64,000 nt of DNA from Hyphomonas sp. (GTDB taxonomy: Bacteria; Pseudomonadota; Alphaproteobacteria; Caulobacterales; Hyphomonadaceae), in the NCBI GenBank assembly GCA_013791775.1, contig VMTE01000015.1, forward strand, positions 1-64,000, in the 5' to 3' direction. Below, piece by piece: positions 33,380 to 42,430 of the stretch (the stretch's first letter is position 1; the number at the start of each line of letters is the position of its first letter). Under the pieces are notes generated by a model, which was not told the origin of the DNA, ran no database searches, and saw only the letters and a list, made by a program, of their open reading frames with translations. The position numbers were made by a program, and so were the translations under genes.

Positions 33380-34279
33380 ATGAATTTAGCGACCCGGTTC
33401 CAGGTCCTGTTTGCAGTTTTGGGTTTGGCCGCTTGCCAGACGGGACAGGAACAGTTGTCCACACAGGCACTCAGAGTGGCAACATACAACATTCGTCTTG
33501 ATACAGACAGTGATGGCGAGAATGCGTGGGCCTATCGGCGCAGTGACGTAGCTGCATTGATACAGTTTTATGATCCTGACGTATTCGGGATGCAGGAAGT
33601 CCTGCCGAGCCAGCTCGGGGATCTCAAGATAGATCTCGGAGACTATGTGTTCGTGGGTGTCGGACGAGACGATGGCGCGGAGCAAGGAGAGTTTGCGTCG
33701 ATCGCCTACAGGCGAGATCGATTCGAGAGTTCTGATCAGGGAACCTTCTGGTTGTCGGAGACGCCCAACCTGCCATCCGTCGGGTGGGACGCCGCTTTTC
33801 CTCGAATCGTTACCTGGACTCGTCTGACGCACTTGCCGTCGGGCACAAAGCTGCTTGTGCTGAATTCGCACTGGGATCATGTGGGCGGCGAAGCCAGATT
33901 GCACAGTGGCCGGATGATACACAGGTGGATTGCGGAACATCACCGGGTCTGCGAATCTGTGGTGGTGCTGGGTGATTTCAACTCGGTTCCGTCAGATGCC
34001 TCATATGAGGCGTTGTTGGGCGCCGATTCAGGCTTCCTCGCAGATACGATTGACATTAGCCGGTCACCACCTTTCGGCCCAAAGGGAACGTATAACGGGT
34101 TTGACATCAACCGGTCCGATCCAGAACCGATCGACCACGTTCTGGTCAGCCGCGATGTTCAGGTCCTGCGCCATGGTGTGATTACCCAACAAAGCGCCGG
34201 CCGATTGCCATCTGATCACTATCCCATCATCGTCGATATCGGTGTGCCGCGATGCGGGCGGAATGGTGAACCCGATTAG
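33380..34279 (+). CDS. Endonuclease/exonuclease/phosphatase (EEP)-family lipoprotein
   Basis: A 299-aa EEP-fold hydrolase, exported as a lipoprotein (lipobox LGLAAC, Cys 19). Motifs in order: VATYNIRLD (Asn), FGMQEV (metal-binding Glu), LNSHWDHVG (His), VVLGDFNSVPSD (Asp and Asn) and the final SDHYPI (Asp-His). The fold covers phosphodiesterases, including sphingomyelinases and inositol phosphatases. The envelope location and GH neighbours argue for a nutrient-release role rather than DNA repair. AGAAAGGAATT precedes ATG 33380. It is the last recognisable gene of the locus. Confidence 0.9.
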   Translation: MNLATRFQVLFAVLGLAACQTGQEQLSTQALRVATYNIRLDTDSDGENAWAYRRSDVAALIQFYDPDVFGMQEVLPSQLGDLKIDLGDYVFVGVGRDDGAEQGEFASIAYRRDRFESSDQGTFWLSETPNLPSVGWDAAFPRIVTWTRLTHLPSGTKLLVLNSHWDHVGGEARLHSGRMIHRWIAEHHRVCESVVVLGDFNSVPSDASYEALLGADSGFLADTIDISRSPPFGPKGTYNGFDINRSDPEPIDHVLVSRDVQVLRHGVITQQSAGRLPSDHYPIIVDIGVPRCGRNGEPD

Positions 34280-34557
34280 AGCGACGGGCGGCTACTTTGC
34301 GGCCTTGAAAAAGCTCCAGAGGCGGGATGGCGTGAGAGCGCGCAGATGTCGCCGAGGGCGCCGAGGCTTGGGCGTTGGCGCTCCGGTCGATGCTGATCGT
34401 TGATGGGCCGGACCGGGTCGAATGCCAGGACCTGGTAGTCGCGACCTGGGTGCGCCGGCAAGTTCCGCGCCCGGGCGGCAGAATCACCTGTTTGTCAGGC
34501 GGTTCTGGCGCGATTTATGCTTTGGCCTGCCGGGCGATCAGCGGGCGAGGTTAATCC
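34280..34557 (+). other. Intergenic region with a possible gene remnant
   Basis: From ATG 34390 a 54-codon frame runs to a stop at 34552-34554 (VECQDLVVATWVRRQVPRPG, then GRITCLSGGSGAIYALACRA). It reads like the tail of a protein but has no recognisable family and no ribosome site. It abuts the acyltransferase gene. It is reported as a possible remnant only. Confidence 0.3.
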
Positions 34558-35628
34558 ATGGGTATCATGCGGTTCGTTCTGGCGATGGCCGTCGTCGCGT
34601 TTCACCTGCTGGCCGTTCCCAAGATCGGACCCATCGCGGTGCAGGCTTTCTTCGTGCTCTCGGGGTTCCTGATGACCCTGGTGATGCACACCTCTTACAG
34701 CTACCGGCCTTCGGGAATCGGACGGTTCTGGTTGAACCGGGCCCTGCGCCTGTATCCCATCTATATCGTGTCGCTGGTGCTGACCTTGCCGATGGCCGTG
34801 GCCTTCGGACCCGGCCGCGACCATGTCATCGACGACGGGCTCGGCGTGCCGACCGACCTGTTTGGATGGCTGCAGAACCTGACGCTGATCTTCGTGAACC
34901 TCGACACACCGCGCCTGTCGCCGCCGGCCTGGGCGCTGACGACCGAGCTGTTCTACTATCTCCTGATCAGCCTCGGCCTGTCGGCGACGCGCCTGCGCAG
35001 CTGGATCTGGCTTGCCGCCTCGTTCGCCTACATGCTGTGGTGCCTGGCCACCGGGCGGGACTTCTACAGCATCTACTTTTCGGTCTGGGGCGGCGCTTTG
35101 CCGTTCAGCGCGGGCGCGCTGCTGTGGCACTACCGCAAGGCGCTGTCGCGGGTTCTGGAAGACCAGTTCGGGGCGCGCCGGTTGACCGGCGTGCTGATAT
35201 GGTTCGGGGCAGGGGGTATCCTGGCCACCACGGCCGGCCGCGCGGCGGTTTCGGTTCTCGATCTGTCGGTTGCCGCCGAGGCCGCGATGCTGCCACTGAC
35301 GGTCATGCCTGCCGCAGCGCTGGTGTTTGGCTGCTCGCGCCTGCAACTCACCGGCGTCGTGCGAAGGGCGGACCGCGTGCTCGGCGATCTCTCCTATCCT
35401 GTCTACGTGTCGCATTTCTTCTTCGGCATGGTGGCGCAAAGCCTGACGGGTCTGTATGCGCCGCGACATGACATGCTGACGGCGGAAACCTTCGTCATTG
35501 CGGTCACATTGATGATCGGCGGGTGCTACCTGCTGACCCGGCTCATCGACGAACCCATCCAGCGGATGCGGGAGACGGTGCGGGGGGCTGCCGCGCCGGA
35601 CCCTCAGGCACCCATCAGCCAGTTCTGA
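34558..35628 (+). CDS. Acyltransferase 3 family membrane protein
   Basis: A 356-aa integral membrane acyltransferase with about 10 helices. The signature LAMAVVAFHLLAVP (His of the R/H-x10-H motif region), then QAFFVLSGFLMTLVM and RFWLNRALRLYPIYIVSL, is diagnostic. These enzymes O-acylate glycans such as LPS O-antigen, exopolysaccharide or peptidoglycan. The N-terminus is slightly short compared with members that begin further upstream, and no strong ribosome site precedes ATG 34558, so the start is uncertain. No glycan-assembly genes flank it. Confidence 0.87.
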   Translation: MGIMRFVLAMAVVAFHLLAVPKIGPIAVQAFFVLSGFLMTLVMHTSYSYRPSGIGRFWLNRALRLYPIYIVSLVLTLPMAVAFGPGRDHVIDDGLGVPTDLFGWLQNLTLIFVNLDTPRLSPPAWALTTELFYYLLISLGLSATRLRSWIWLAASFAYMLWCLATGRDFYSIYFSVWGGALPFSAGALLWHYRKALSRVLEDQFGARRLTGVLIWFGAGGILATTAGRAAVSVLDLSVAAEAAMLPLTVMPAAALVFGCSRLQLTGVVRRADRVLGDLSYPVYVSHFFFGMVAQSLTGLYAPRHDMLTAETFVIAVTLMIGGCYLLTRLIDEPIQRMRETVRGAAAPDPQAPISQF

Positions 35629-35749
35629 CGAACGGGCGAATCTGGCAGTTTCTCGTTTTTCGATAAAAACTCCCTTGTGCAGCGGCGCGCCGTTGCTACG
35701 TAATATGCAACGCCTGCGACCCCTCGCGGGCGGCAAGGGAGATTCAACA

Positions 35750-36937
35750 ATGGTGGACACCAGGAGCCCGACGGCGCTTCAATATCTCGACAAGGCGATG
35801 GGCGGGCTGAAACAGCTCGGGCTCGTGCCGGGGGGCAAGAGCGGTGCGGCGCCGATTGTCGCCCTGTTGGAGCAGATTGCTGATCTCGAGCCGGACAAGG
35901 TGGCCGCGATCGCGCGCACGCTGGACCAGGCGAGCCTGTTCAACGACGTGGTGCGTGAGCAGGTGGCGGGCATCACGGTAGGGGAGCGCTATGAGGAGGT
36001 CACCAAGGCCTTCAACTCGATCCGCGATGACGCGAAATCGCTGGTGGACCAGTACGCCGATGGCAAGATTTCGACGATGGAGCGCGTCTCGAACGTCTGG
36101 ATGAAGATGACGCGCGGCGACATCGCCGCCCGCTTCGGCAAGATCAAGGACACCTATCTCGACGTACAGGAAGAGACGGCCAACCAGATCGACCGGGAAC
36201 GGAAGATTCTTGAAGCCTACCTCGATTTCCGCGGCGCGATGAAACAGTCCGAAGTGCTGGCCCTGGAAGTGCTGAAGGCGGCCGCGGCGAAGCTCGACGC
36301 GGCGCGCGGCGCAGTCGGGGAGGCGGTGGCGGTGCTCGGCGCTTACGCCGGCGAAGACGCGGCCGAACGGGCCCGGCTGGAACTTGCCCGCGACGAGCAG
36401 CTGCGCTTCCTTCAGAACGAGGAGAAGCGCTACCAGGTCGCCAAGGACCTCTCGGACAATATCACCATCGGGTACAATACGTCTGAAGTGGTGATGGCGC
36501 GCCTGGTGCAGACGACGACGGCCAAGGACCGGGTGTATGCCCAGTCGGTGAGTTTTTTCTCGACCAACGAGGTCGTGCTGACGGCGTTGACCGCGAGCTT
36601 CACGGGCATGCACGGCCTGCACGAAAGCACGCAGACGCTTGAAGCCATGAAGAAGGGTGTGAACCAGAGCCTGGAAGTGCTGGCCGAGATCGGCGGCAAG
36701 GTTCAGGAGGCGGCCGTGAAGGCCGGCTATGGACCGACCGTTTCGGCCGCGTCAGTCAAGATGCTGGTCGACTCGGTGGTGAACTACCAGGAACGTACAC
36801 AGACGATCATCGCCGAGATGCGCAAGCTGGCAACGCAGAACGCCGAGGAGATCCGCGAGGCGGTTGAAGACGGCAAGCGGCGCCTGACGAAACTGGTCGA
36901 GGAGGGCGCAACGCTCGCCCTGCTTCCGAAGCCGTGA
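35750..36937 (+). CDS. TelA-like helical protein, first gene of an uncharacterised operon
   Basis: A 395-aa cytoplasmic, almost wholly alpha-helical protein. The middle and C-terminal parts (EEKRYQVAKDLSDNITIGYN, then VVMARLVQTTTAKDRVYAQS, STNEVVLTALTASF) recall the repeated-helix pattern of the toxic-anion-resistance TelA family, though only distantly. No catalytic motif. GGGAGATTCAACA precedes ATG 35750. Its stop overlaps the next gene by 4 bases, and a third gene follows 4 bases after that, so the three proteins are made together and may form one complex at the membrane. Confidence 0.72.
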   Translation: MVDTRSPTALQYLDKAMGGLKQLGLVPGGKSGAAPIVALLEQIADLEPDKVAAIARTLDQASLFNDVVREQVAGITVGERYEEVTKAFNSIRDDAKSLVDQYADGKISTMERVSNVWMKMTRGDIAARFGKIKDTYLDVQEETANQIDRERKILEAYLDFRGAMKQSEVLALEVLKAAAAKLDAARGAVGEAVAVLGAYAGEDAAERARLELARDEQLRFLQNEEKRYQVAKDLSDNITIGYNTSEVVMARLVQTTTAKDRVYAQSVSFFSTNEVVLTALTASFTGMHGLHESTQTLEAMKKGVNQSLEVLAEIGGKVQEAAVKAGYGPTVSAASVKMLVDSVVNYQERTQTIIAEMRKLATQNAEEIREAVEDGKRRLTKLVEEGATLALLPKP

Positions 36938-37884
36938 GCGACGCTGCCGCACCGGCTGTCCGTGACAAGAGCAAACTCGACGATGTCCTGCTTGCGATGG
37001 ATGTCGTTGATACGCTGCGCCACCGCGAACGGCTTGTGATGACCGAGCTCGATGCCGGCGCGCGCGAAGCCGCGCTGCTGGTGCGGCTGAAGGACATCTA
37101 CGCCGCGCAGGGCATCGACGTGCCGGAGCGCATTCTCAAGGAGGGCGTCAAGGCGCTCGAGGAGAAGCGGTTCCTCTACGAGCCGCCGAAGCCGTCGTTC
37201 GGGGTCAGTCTCGCGAAACTCTACATCACGCGGGACCGTTGGCTGGCGCCGGTGTCGTTTGCGTTGGTGGCCGCGGCGGCGTTGGTCGGGGCCTGGCAGT
37301 TCGGTGTGGTGGCGCCGGCCAAGGCGCGCGCGGCCGAAGTGCGCATCGAGCTGGCCGAGACATTGCCGGCAGAGCTTGCGCGGTTGCACGCCGACATCAA
37401 TGCGGTCGTTCTGGAAGATGCCGCGCGGCTCAAGTCGGACGCCCTGTTCGCCGAAGGACAACGCGCTGTGGCAGCGGCCGACGCTGAGGCGGCGCGCGAA
37501 GCGCGGGACGGAATGCGGACGCTGAAGGACGACCTCGCAGCGATCTACCAGGTGCGGGTCGTGTATGGTCCGGGTGAGGAATATACCGGCGTGTTCCGGA
37601 TTCCCGACGATGTGCCCGGGGCGCGCAACTATTATCTCATCGTGGAGTCGGTCGATCCGGTTGGCGGCCTTGTTGATGTGCCGGTGACGAGCGAGGAAGA
37701 TCGCCGGTCGGCTCGTGTGACCCGGTGGGGCCAGCGCGTCAGCGAGGCCGTGTTCTATGCCGTGGCCGCCGACAAGGGGGACGACCAGATCGTCCAGAAT
37801 TCCGTGATTGGCCAGAAGCCCGCAGGCTATCTCTCCCCTCAGTACACGGTTGAAACGCCGGGCGGCGCAATCCTCGAATGGTGA
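36934..37884 (+). CDS. DUF6384-like single-pass membrane protein
   Basis: A 316-aa protein from GTG 36934. Residues 1-95 are cytoplasmic helices (LDDVLLAMDVVDTLRHRERL, then LKDIYAAQGIDVPERILKEG). One membrane segment runs at ~105-127 (APVSFALVAAAALVGAWQFG). A coiled coil follows at ~130-210, and the C-terminal domain is periplasmic and beta-rich (VYGPGEEYTGVFRIPDD, NYYLIVESVDPVGGLVDVPV). It matches what I recall as DUF6384. As the only membrane protein of the operon it would anchor the two soluble helical partners. Function unknown. Confidence 0.75.
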   Translation: MSDAAAPAVRDKSKLDDVLLAMDVVDTLRHRERLVMTELDAGAREAALLVRLKDIYAAQGIDVPERILKEGVKALEEKRFLYEPPKPSFGVSLAKLYITRDRWLAPVSFALVAAAALVGAWQFGVVAPAKARAAEVRIELAETLPAELARLHADINAVVLEDAARLKSDALFAEGQRAVAAADAEAAREARDGMRTLKDDLAAIYQVRVVYGPGEEYTGVFRIPDDVPGARNYYLIVESVDPVGGLVDVPVTSEEDRRSARVTRWGQRVSEAVFYAVAADKGDDQIVQNSVIGQKPAGYLSPQYTVETPGGAILEW

Positions 37885-37888
37885 TCCG

Positions 37889-39445
37889 ATGAGCGCTGAA
37901 TTCAATGGCCGGGACGCGCTGGGCGAACTTGACACGCTGCTGGCCAGGGTGCGCCAGTCGCTGGCGGACGCGCTGGCGGAGGCCGACGGCGTGGAGACGC
38001 GGCGCAATAGCCTGCAGCGCGAGCAGGCGGCGGCCTATAATGCGCTGGCGGCCCTGCGCCTCGATCTGATGCAGGCGCCGCGTGACAAGCCGGCGTTCGG
38101 CGCGCTCGAGGCGTCCGCCCAGGCGCTGACGGAGAAGCATGCAGCGTTCGTGGACGAACAAAGTGCGGCGCTGGAGGCCGCTGCGGGCGAACTGGCGCGA
38201 CTGGAACAGATGCGGTCGGAGCTGGCCACCCGTCATGACGCCGCGATTGCGGCCTATGAGGCAAAAGCCGCCAGCACGGAAAGCGAGCTGAAGCAGAGCC
38301 CGGCCTATGCCGGCCTGGCGGAGCTGGCGGAGGAGGCGCGGGCGGTGACCCTGCGCGCGCAGCAGAAGCTCGAACTGGCGCTCACCGACCGGACCGAGAA
38401 GGGCGCGCCGTACCGGGATGATCCGCTGTTCAGCTATCTCTGGAAACGTAAATTCCGGTCGCCGGATTACAAGGCGCCGCCGTTGATCCGTATGCTGGAC
38501 GGCTGGGTCGCGAAACTCTGCCGGTATGATGCGGCGTTCCTGAACTACCAGCGCCTGTCCGAGCTGCCGGACCGGATCGCCGAGCATGCGGGGTTTGTCG
38601 CGGGTCTTGAAGACGAGGCCGAGGCGCGTCTTGTGGCGGCCGAAGAGGCGGCCATGAAGGCGGCCGGCATCGACACGTTGAAGGCGGCGGCGGATCAATT
38701 GAGGCGCGAGATCGAGGCTTGCGACGAGGCGATCAAGACCGCCGAAGCCGTGCACGGCGAAACCGCCCGGCGCCATGAGGCGGCGTTGAAGGAAGAGTCG
38801 GGGCCTGCTGTCGAGGCCCGGGCCCTGCTGGAAGCGGAGTTGCGCAAGGCGAGCTTTCCGGACCTGCGGATACTGGCCGCGGAAACTCTTGGCCTGGAGG
38901 ATGACCGGCTGGTTGACCAGCTGGTGCGCCTGCGCGCCGAGGAGATGTCGCTGGAACTGGACGCCGGCGCGCGCGCCGTGCGGCCGAAGATGCTGCGGGG
39001 CGACCTTGCACGGATGGAAGAGCTGCGCCGCGAGTTCAAGACGGCGCGTTTTGACAGTCCGTATGCGCTCATTTCGCGGGCCGCATTCGATGCGATGATA
39101 GCGGACCTTGCGCGCGGCAAGAGTGATGCGCGCGGCGCTCTGCGGGGCCTCAGCCGTTCTGTGCGCCGCGCAGAGCCGCAAGCGCATCCCGATTTCGGGG
39201 GGCGGGGCCGGCGCGACACGATCGGACTGCCGGACATCATGGGCGGCATGCTCGGCGGCGTGCTGGGAGAAGTCCTTGAAGAAGTGATCAAGGAAACCAC
39301 CCGGGGCGGGGGCAGCTATGGCAGCGGGCCGATCTTTCCGGGACCGCCGAAGCGCTCTTCGCGTTCGCCTTCGATCGGCGGGCGTTCGTCGTCCGGCGGC
39401 AGCCGCCGCAAGGGCGGCGGCTTCAAGACCGGTGGCGGGTTCTAG
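37889..39445 (+). CDS. Coiled-coil protein with Gly/Ser/Arg tail, third gene of the operon
   Basis: A 518-aa protein dominated by alanine/glutamate-rich coiled coil (residues ~5-400, heptad-like throughout). It ends in a glycine-rich hydrophobic patch (DIMGGMLGGVLGEVLEEVIK) and a low-complexity Gly/Ser/Arg/Pro tail. The tail resembles the glycine-rich ends of membrane-associated stress proteins. No enzyme motif. It begins 4 bases after the DUF6384-like gene and its last 4 bases overlap the tail of the convergent acyl-CoA dehydrogenase gene. It is probably a structural partner of the other two proteins. Confidence 0.72.
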   Translation: MSAEFNGRDALGELDTLLARVRQSLADALAEADGVETRRNSLQREQAAAYNALAALRLDLMQAPRDKPAFGALEASAQALTEKHAAFVDEQSAALEAAAGELARLEQMRSELATRHDAAIAAYEAKAASTESELKQSPAYAGLAELAEEARAVTLRAQQKLELALTDRTEKGAPYRDDPLFSYLWKRKFRSPDYKAPPLIRMLDGWVAKLCRYDAAFLNYQRLSELPDRIAEHAGFVAGLEDEAEARLVAAEEAAMKAAGIDTLKAAADQLRREIEACDEAIKTAEAVHGETARRHEAALKEESGPAVEARALLEAELRKASFPDLRILAAETLGLEDDRLVDQLVRLRAEEMSLELDAGARAVRPKMLRGDLARMEELRREFKTARFDSPYALISRAAFDAMIADLARGKSDARGALRGLSRSVRRAEPQAHPDFGGRGRRDTIGLPDIMGGMLGGVLGEVLEEVIKETTRGGGSYGSGPIFPGPPKRSSRSPSIGGRSSSGGSRRKGGGFKTGGGF

Positions 39446-40650
39446 AGTCCCAGCTGCCCCTTCGAGAGAATGCCGCGCTGGATCTCGTTGGAGCCGGCAT
39501 AGATCGAACCGGCCCGGTCGTTCAGGTATTTTGCCGACGCCGTGACCGCGCTGTCCGGGCCGACCAGCGGTGTGTTGGCGCCTTCGAAGCCGGGCACGGG
39601 GCCGCCGGGGGCGGTGTGGTGCGGCTGGAACGGCGCGGCATAGGTGCCGGCGAGTTCAAGGGCGAGCTCGGTCAGGTGCTGGCTGAGTTCGGTGCCCTTA
39701 ATCTTCATCATCGACGCCTTGAGGCCAGGTGTTCCGCCTCCGGACAAGTCGGACATCAGTTGCAGTTCAGCCGCTTCGAGCGCCTGCGCCTCGGCCTCGG
39801 CGCGCGACAGCTTGCGGGCGAAGTCTGCATCCAGCAGGTTTTCTTCCGCCGCGATCCGGCGAAGGCTGCGCAGGCGCGCGAGCAGGCGCGGGCCGTAGGA
39901 CGAGCCGCCCCGCTCGAACTCGAGCAGGTACTTGGCGACGGTCCAGCCTTCGTTGACCTTGCCGATGACATTCGCCTTGGGCACGCGCACATCGGAGAAG
40001 AAGACGGCGTTCTGGATATGCTCGCCCGACAGCATCAGGATCGGATCGACGCGCACGCCGGGTGCAGTCATGTCGATCAAGAGGAAAGTGATGCCTTGCT
40101 GCGGTTTGCCGGAGGCGTCCGTCCGTACAAGGCAGAACATCATGTTGGCTTCGTGGGCGTGGGTCGTCCAGATCTTCGAGCCATTGCAGACATAGGCATC
40201 CCCGTCCTCGACGGCGGACATGGTCAGCGCGGCGAGGTCCGAGCCTGCATGGGGCTCCGAATAGCCCTGGCACCAGAAATCCTCGCCGGAAAGGATGCGG
40301 GGCAGGTAGTGATCTTTCTGCGCTTTTGATCCGTGCCCGATCAGGGCGGGCCCGCACATGCTGATACCCATGGGCGAGAGCGGCGGCGCGCCGGCGCGGG
40401 CCATTTCGATATCGAAGATGTAGCGCTCGGCGACACCCCAGCCTGCGCCGCCATACTCGACCGGCCAGGCGGGCGCAGCCCAGCCCTGCCGGACGAGAAT
40501 GCGTTGCCATTCGAGCGCCACCGGCTTGGCTGCGTACACGCTGGTCATGCGCTTCGCATAGGCGCGCAGGTCCGCCGTCAGGTTCTTGTCGAGAAAGGCG
40601 CGAACCTCATCGCGAAAGGTCTCTTCGTCGCGGGTGAAGGCAAGATTCAT
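39442..40650 (-). CDS. Acyl-CoA dehydrogenase family protein
   Basis: A 402-aa flavoenzyme of beta-oxidation type. Typical segments: RDEVRAFLDKNL, QGWAAPAWPVEYGGAGWG, the FAD-binding QGYSEPHAGSDLAAL and WTTHAH, then the C-terminal YAGSNEIQRGILSKGQLGL. The catalytic base cannot be assigned safely by eye. Members with this C-terminus often act on branched, aromatic or steroid side-chain CoA esters. The start overlaps the stop of the MpaB-like gene upstream, so they are co-transcribed and perhaps share a lipid or terpenoid pathway. Confidence 0.93.
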   Translation of the reverse strand: MNLAFTRDEETFRDEVRAFLDKNLTADLRAYAKRMTSVYAAKPVALEWQRILVRQGWAAPAWPVEYGGAGWGVAERYIFDIEMARAGAPPLSPMGISMCGPALIGHGSKAQKDHYLPRILSGEDFWCQGYSEPHAGSDLAALTMSAVEDGDAYVCNGSKIWTTHAHEANMMFCLVRTDASGKPQQGITFLLIDMTAPGVRVDPILMLSGEHIQNAVFFSDVRVPKANVIGKVNEGWTVAKYLLEFERGGSSYGPRLLARLRSLRRIAAEENLLDADFARKLSRAEAEAQALEAAELQLMSDLSGGGTPGLKASMMKIKGTELSQHLTELALELAGTYAAPFQPHHTAPGGPVPGFEGANTPLVGPDSAVTASAKYLNDRAGSIYAGSNEIQRGILSKGQLGL

Positions 40651-41570
40651 GTGGCGGCTTCCTGGGAGGCGGTACGTTGACGGGCGGATTCGAGCAGGCG
40701 CGCCCGCTCGGCTTCGGATTTCCAGAGGAACGTCCGGGGCAGGCCGAGGCGTTGGCAGGCGAGTGCCGGCGGGCCGAGCGTATCGGGGATGGTTTCGGCT
40801 ATCTGCGCCATGGATTTCACGGCGAAGCGGCCGGCCGGCGTGAGGTCATACGCGGCGCCGAGGCAGAGACGTTCGCGCACCGCAGGCGGGAGGATATCGA
40901 CCGCTGCATTGACGATCGAACTTTGCAGCCCTTTCGGAACGCCGGGCGCGGCGCGTCCGGATTTCATGATATCGAGGAACTCCGTGTTGATCGGATGCGG
41001 CTCGAAGCGGGGCAGGAGCTTTTGCAGCATCGCATCGAAATCTTCGACCGAGGAGATCTTCTCCTGAACGCCGTAGAGGCCGGCCACCATTTCCCCTTCA
41101 GCAAAGAAACGCGCCTTGTCGGAATCGCTCAGGGGGCGGACGAAGCGGTCATAGGCGATCAAAAAGCCGTAGCCGGCGGTGGCGCTGACCCAGTCCAGCA
41201 ATTCCGGATCGAGCGCGCGGTAGGATTCCCCGGACGGGGTTTCGCCCGCGACGCGCGCGTGCATGTTGGTGACGCCCTGGATGACCCGGCGGGCGGCGGA
41301 CTGCGGCCCGTAAACGCCGACCATGGCGGCGATGCCCGTGCGTTTCGAGCGGCCGATGGGATCGGTCTTGAAGACGGAATGGTCCCAGACGCCGGAGCGG
41401 ATGCGCGCGTCGGCAAATTCCAGCAACACGGCGCAGATGCCGCCGACAGCGAGCGCGACCGGATTCTTGAACACCTGCCAGGATACGGAATCGGGACCGG
41501 TGAATGCCCTCGCGCCGGCGGGAGACGCATAGTCGACTTTCCAGCCGAGATAAGTCTTGGGCATGTCCAT
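40647..41570 (-). CDS. MpaB/Lcp-like oxygenase (DUF2236)
   Basis: A 307-aa DUF2236 protein, the family of latex-clearing protein Lcp and fungal MpaB oxygenases, which cleave isoprenoid double bonds with haem. The family core is visible: DSVSWQVFKNP, GVYGPQSAARRVIQGVTNMH, then RVAGETPSGESYRALDPELL and WVSATAGYGFLIAYDRFV; the H in TNMHARVAG is the likely haem ligand region. ATG 41570 and a partner acyl-CoA dehydrogenase in the same transcript suggest oxidation of an isoprenoid or sterol side chain. Confidence 0.87.
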   Translation of the reverse strand: MDMPKTYLGWKVDYASPAGARAFTGPDSVSWQVFKNPVALAVGGICAVLLEFADARIRSGVWDHSVFKTDPIGRSKRTGIAAMVGVYGPQSAARRVIQGVTNMHARVAGETPSGESYRALDPELLDWVSATAGYGFLIAYDRFVRPLSDSDKARFFAEGEMVAGLYGVQEKISSVEDFDAMLQKLLPRFEPHPINTEFLDIMKSGRAAPGVPKGLQSSIVNAAVDILPPAVRERLCLGAAYDLTPAGRFAVKSMAQIAETIPDTLGPPALACQRLGLPRTFLWKSEAERARLLESARQRTASQEAAT

Positions 41571-41658
41571 GTCCGTTCCCTGATCCAGCCAGGGAAGGGT
41601 AACCCGGAAACAGGGGGGTACAAAGCGGCGACGTGGCGGCAGATGCCGCTACGGAAGG

Positions 41659-42288
41659 CTAGCCTTCGTTGAGGCCTGCAGGCGCGTTGCGCACGTCGGC
41701 GTTCATCGTCGCCAGTTTGACGCTGATCACATAGGCCTTCTTGGAGTCCATGTTGGCGAGGATCAGGCCGGCCTGCTCGCTTGGCATCAGGCGAAGGAAG
41801 CCGGCAGCGAAAGCCGGGTCCATCTGGTTGAATATCGACGCCGCCGAATCAGGCTTCATCGCGCTGTACATTCCGGCGAGGTGCTTGATGTCGGCGTCCG
41901 AAGCGCTCTGGATCTCCTGCCAGCGCGCTTCAAGCGTTGCCTGGAGGGATTGCAGCTCGGCCGTCTGAGTTTGAAGCTCCTTTTCCCAGGACTTGAGCGC
42001 GAGCTGTTCGTTCTTCAGCTCTTCTTTCTGCGATTCGAACAGCCACTGGTCTTCAGCCACCATCGCGGCCGATTCCGTCGTGAAGCAGACTTCAGACGGG
42101 CCGCCGGAGCCTTCCGGTGCGCTGGTGGGTGCGGCAGTGGCGTTCCCGGTCGTGGCCGTGCTCGATACAAGGCCGACATCTTCGGCAAAGGCGAGGCCGT
42201 TCGGGAGGAAACGGGTCGCGCCGCCCAGCGTGAACAGGACTCCGAGTGTGAGGAGCACATGCGAGGTATTGTTCTTGACGAAAGACAT
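41659..42288 (-). CDS. motE: MotE-like flagellar protein (MgtE N-domain fold)
   Basis: A 209-aa exported or membrane-anchored protein: signal/anchor at ~10-35 (VLLTLGVLFTLGGATRF), a coiled coil at ~85-130 (SQKEELKNEQLALKSWEKEL, then QTQTAELQSLQATLEARWQE) and a C-terminal MgtE-N/FliG-like helical domain (AGMYSAMKPDSAASIFNQMD, then AGFLRLMPSEQAGLILANMD). In Sinorhizobium MotE is a periplasmic chaperone for MotC. It is the last gene of the fliL-DUF6468-motE operon. A small hairpin lies upstream at 42313-42328. Confidence 0.82.
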   Translation of the reverse strand: MSFVKNNTSHVLLTLGVLFTLGGATRFLPNGLAFAEDVGLVSSTATTGNATAAPTSAPEGSGGPSEVCFTTESAAMVAEDQWLFESQKEELKNEQLALKSWEKELQTQTAELQSLQATLEARWQEIQSASDADIKHLAGMYSAMKPDSAASIFNQMDPAFAAGFLRLMPSEQAGLILANMDSKKAYVISVKLATMNADVRNAPAGLNEG

Positions 42289-42430
42289 GGTCTTTTTCGC
42301 AGCCTTCCAGAAGGACCGGGAACGGTCCCGAAACCTTAACGCAAACCTTTCCGGAACCTTTCCCGGATCGGACTAATTTTTCGTAAAGATTTACGCTTGG
42401 GTTCGGGCGCGGCGCACCGAAACCGCTCGG

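Noticed and set aside
34422-35760. Long frames on both strands overlapping the acyltransferase gene
   Set aside because: Pro/Arg-rich shadows; the acyltransferase frame alone has membrane helices and family motifs.
37739-39187. 482-codon minus-strand frame opposite the coiled-coil gene
   Set aside because: Arg/Gln/Leu-rich antisense of an Ala/Glu coiled coil; no start site.
41632-41651. Hairpin GTGGCGGC/GCCGCTAC after motE as a terminator
   Set aside because: 7 of 8 bases pair but there is no T-run in the motE direction, so termination is not supported.
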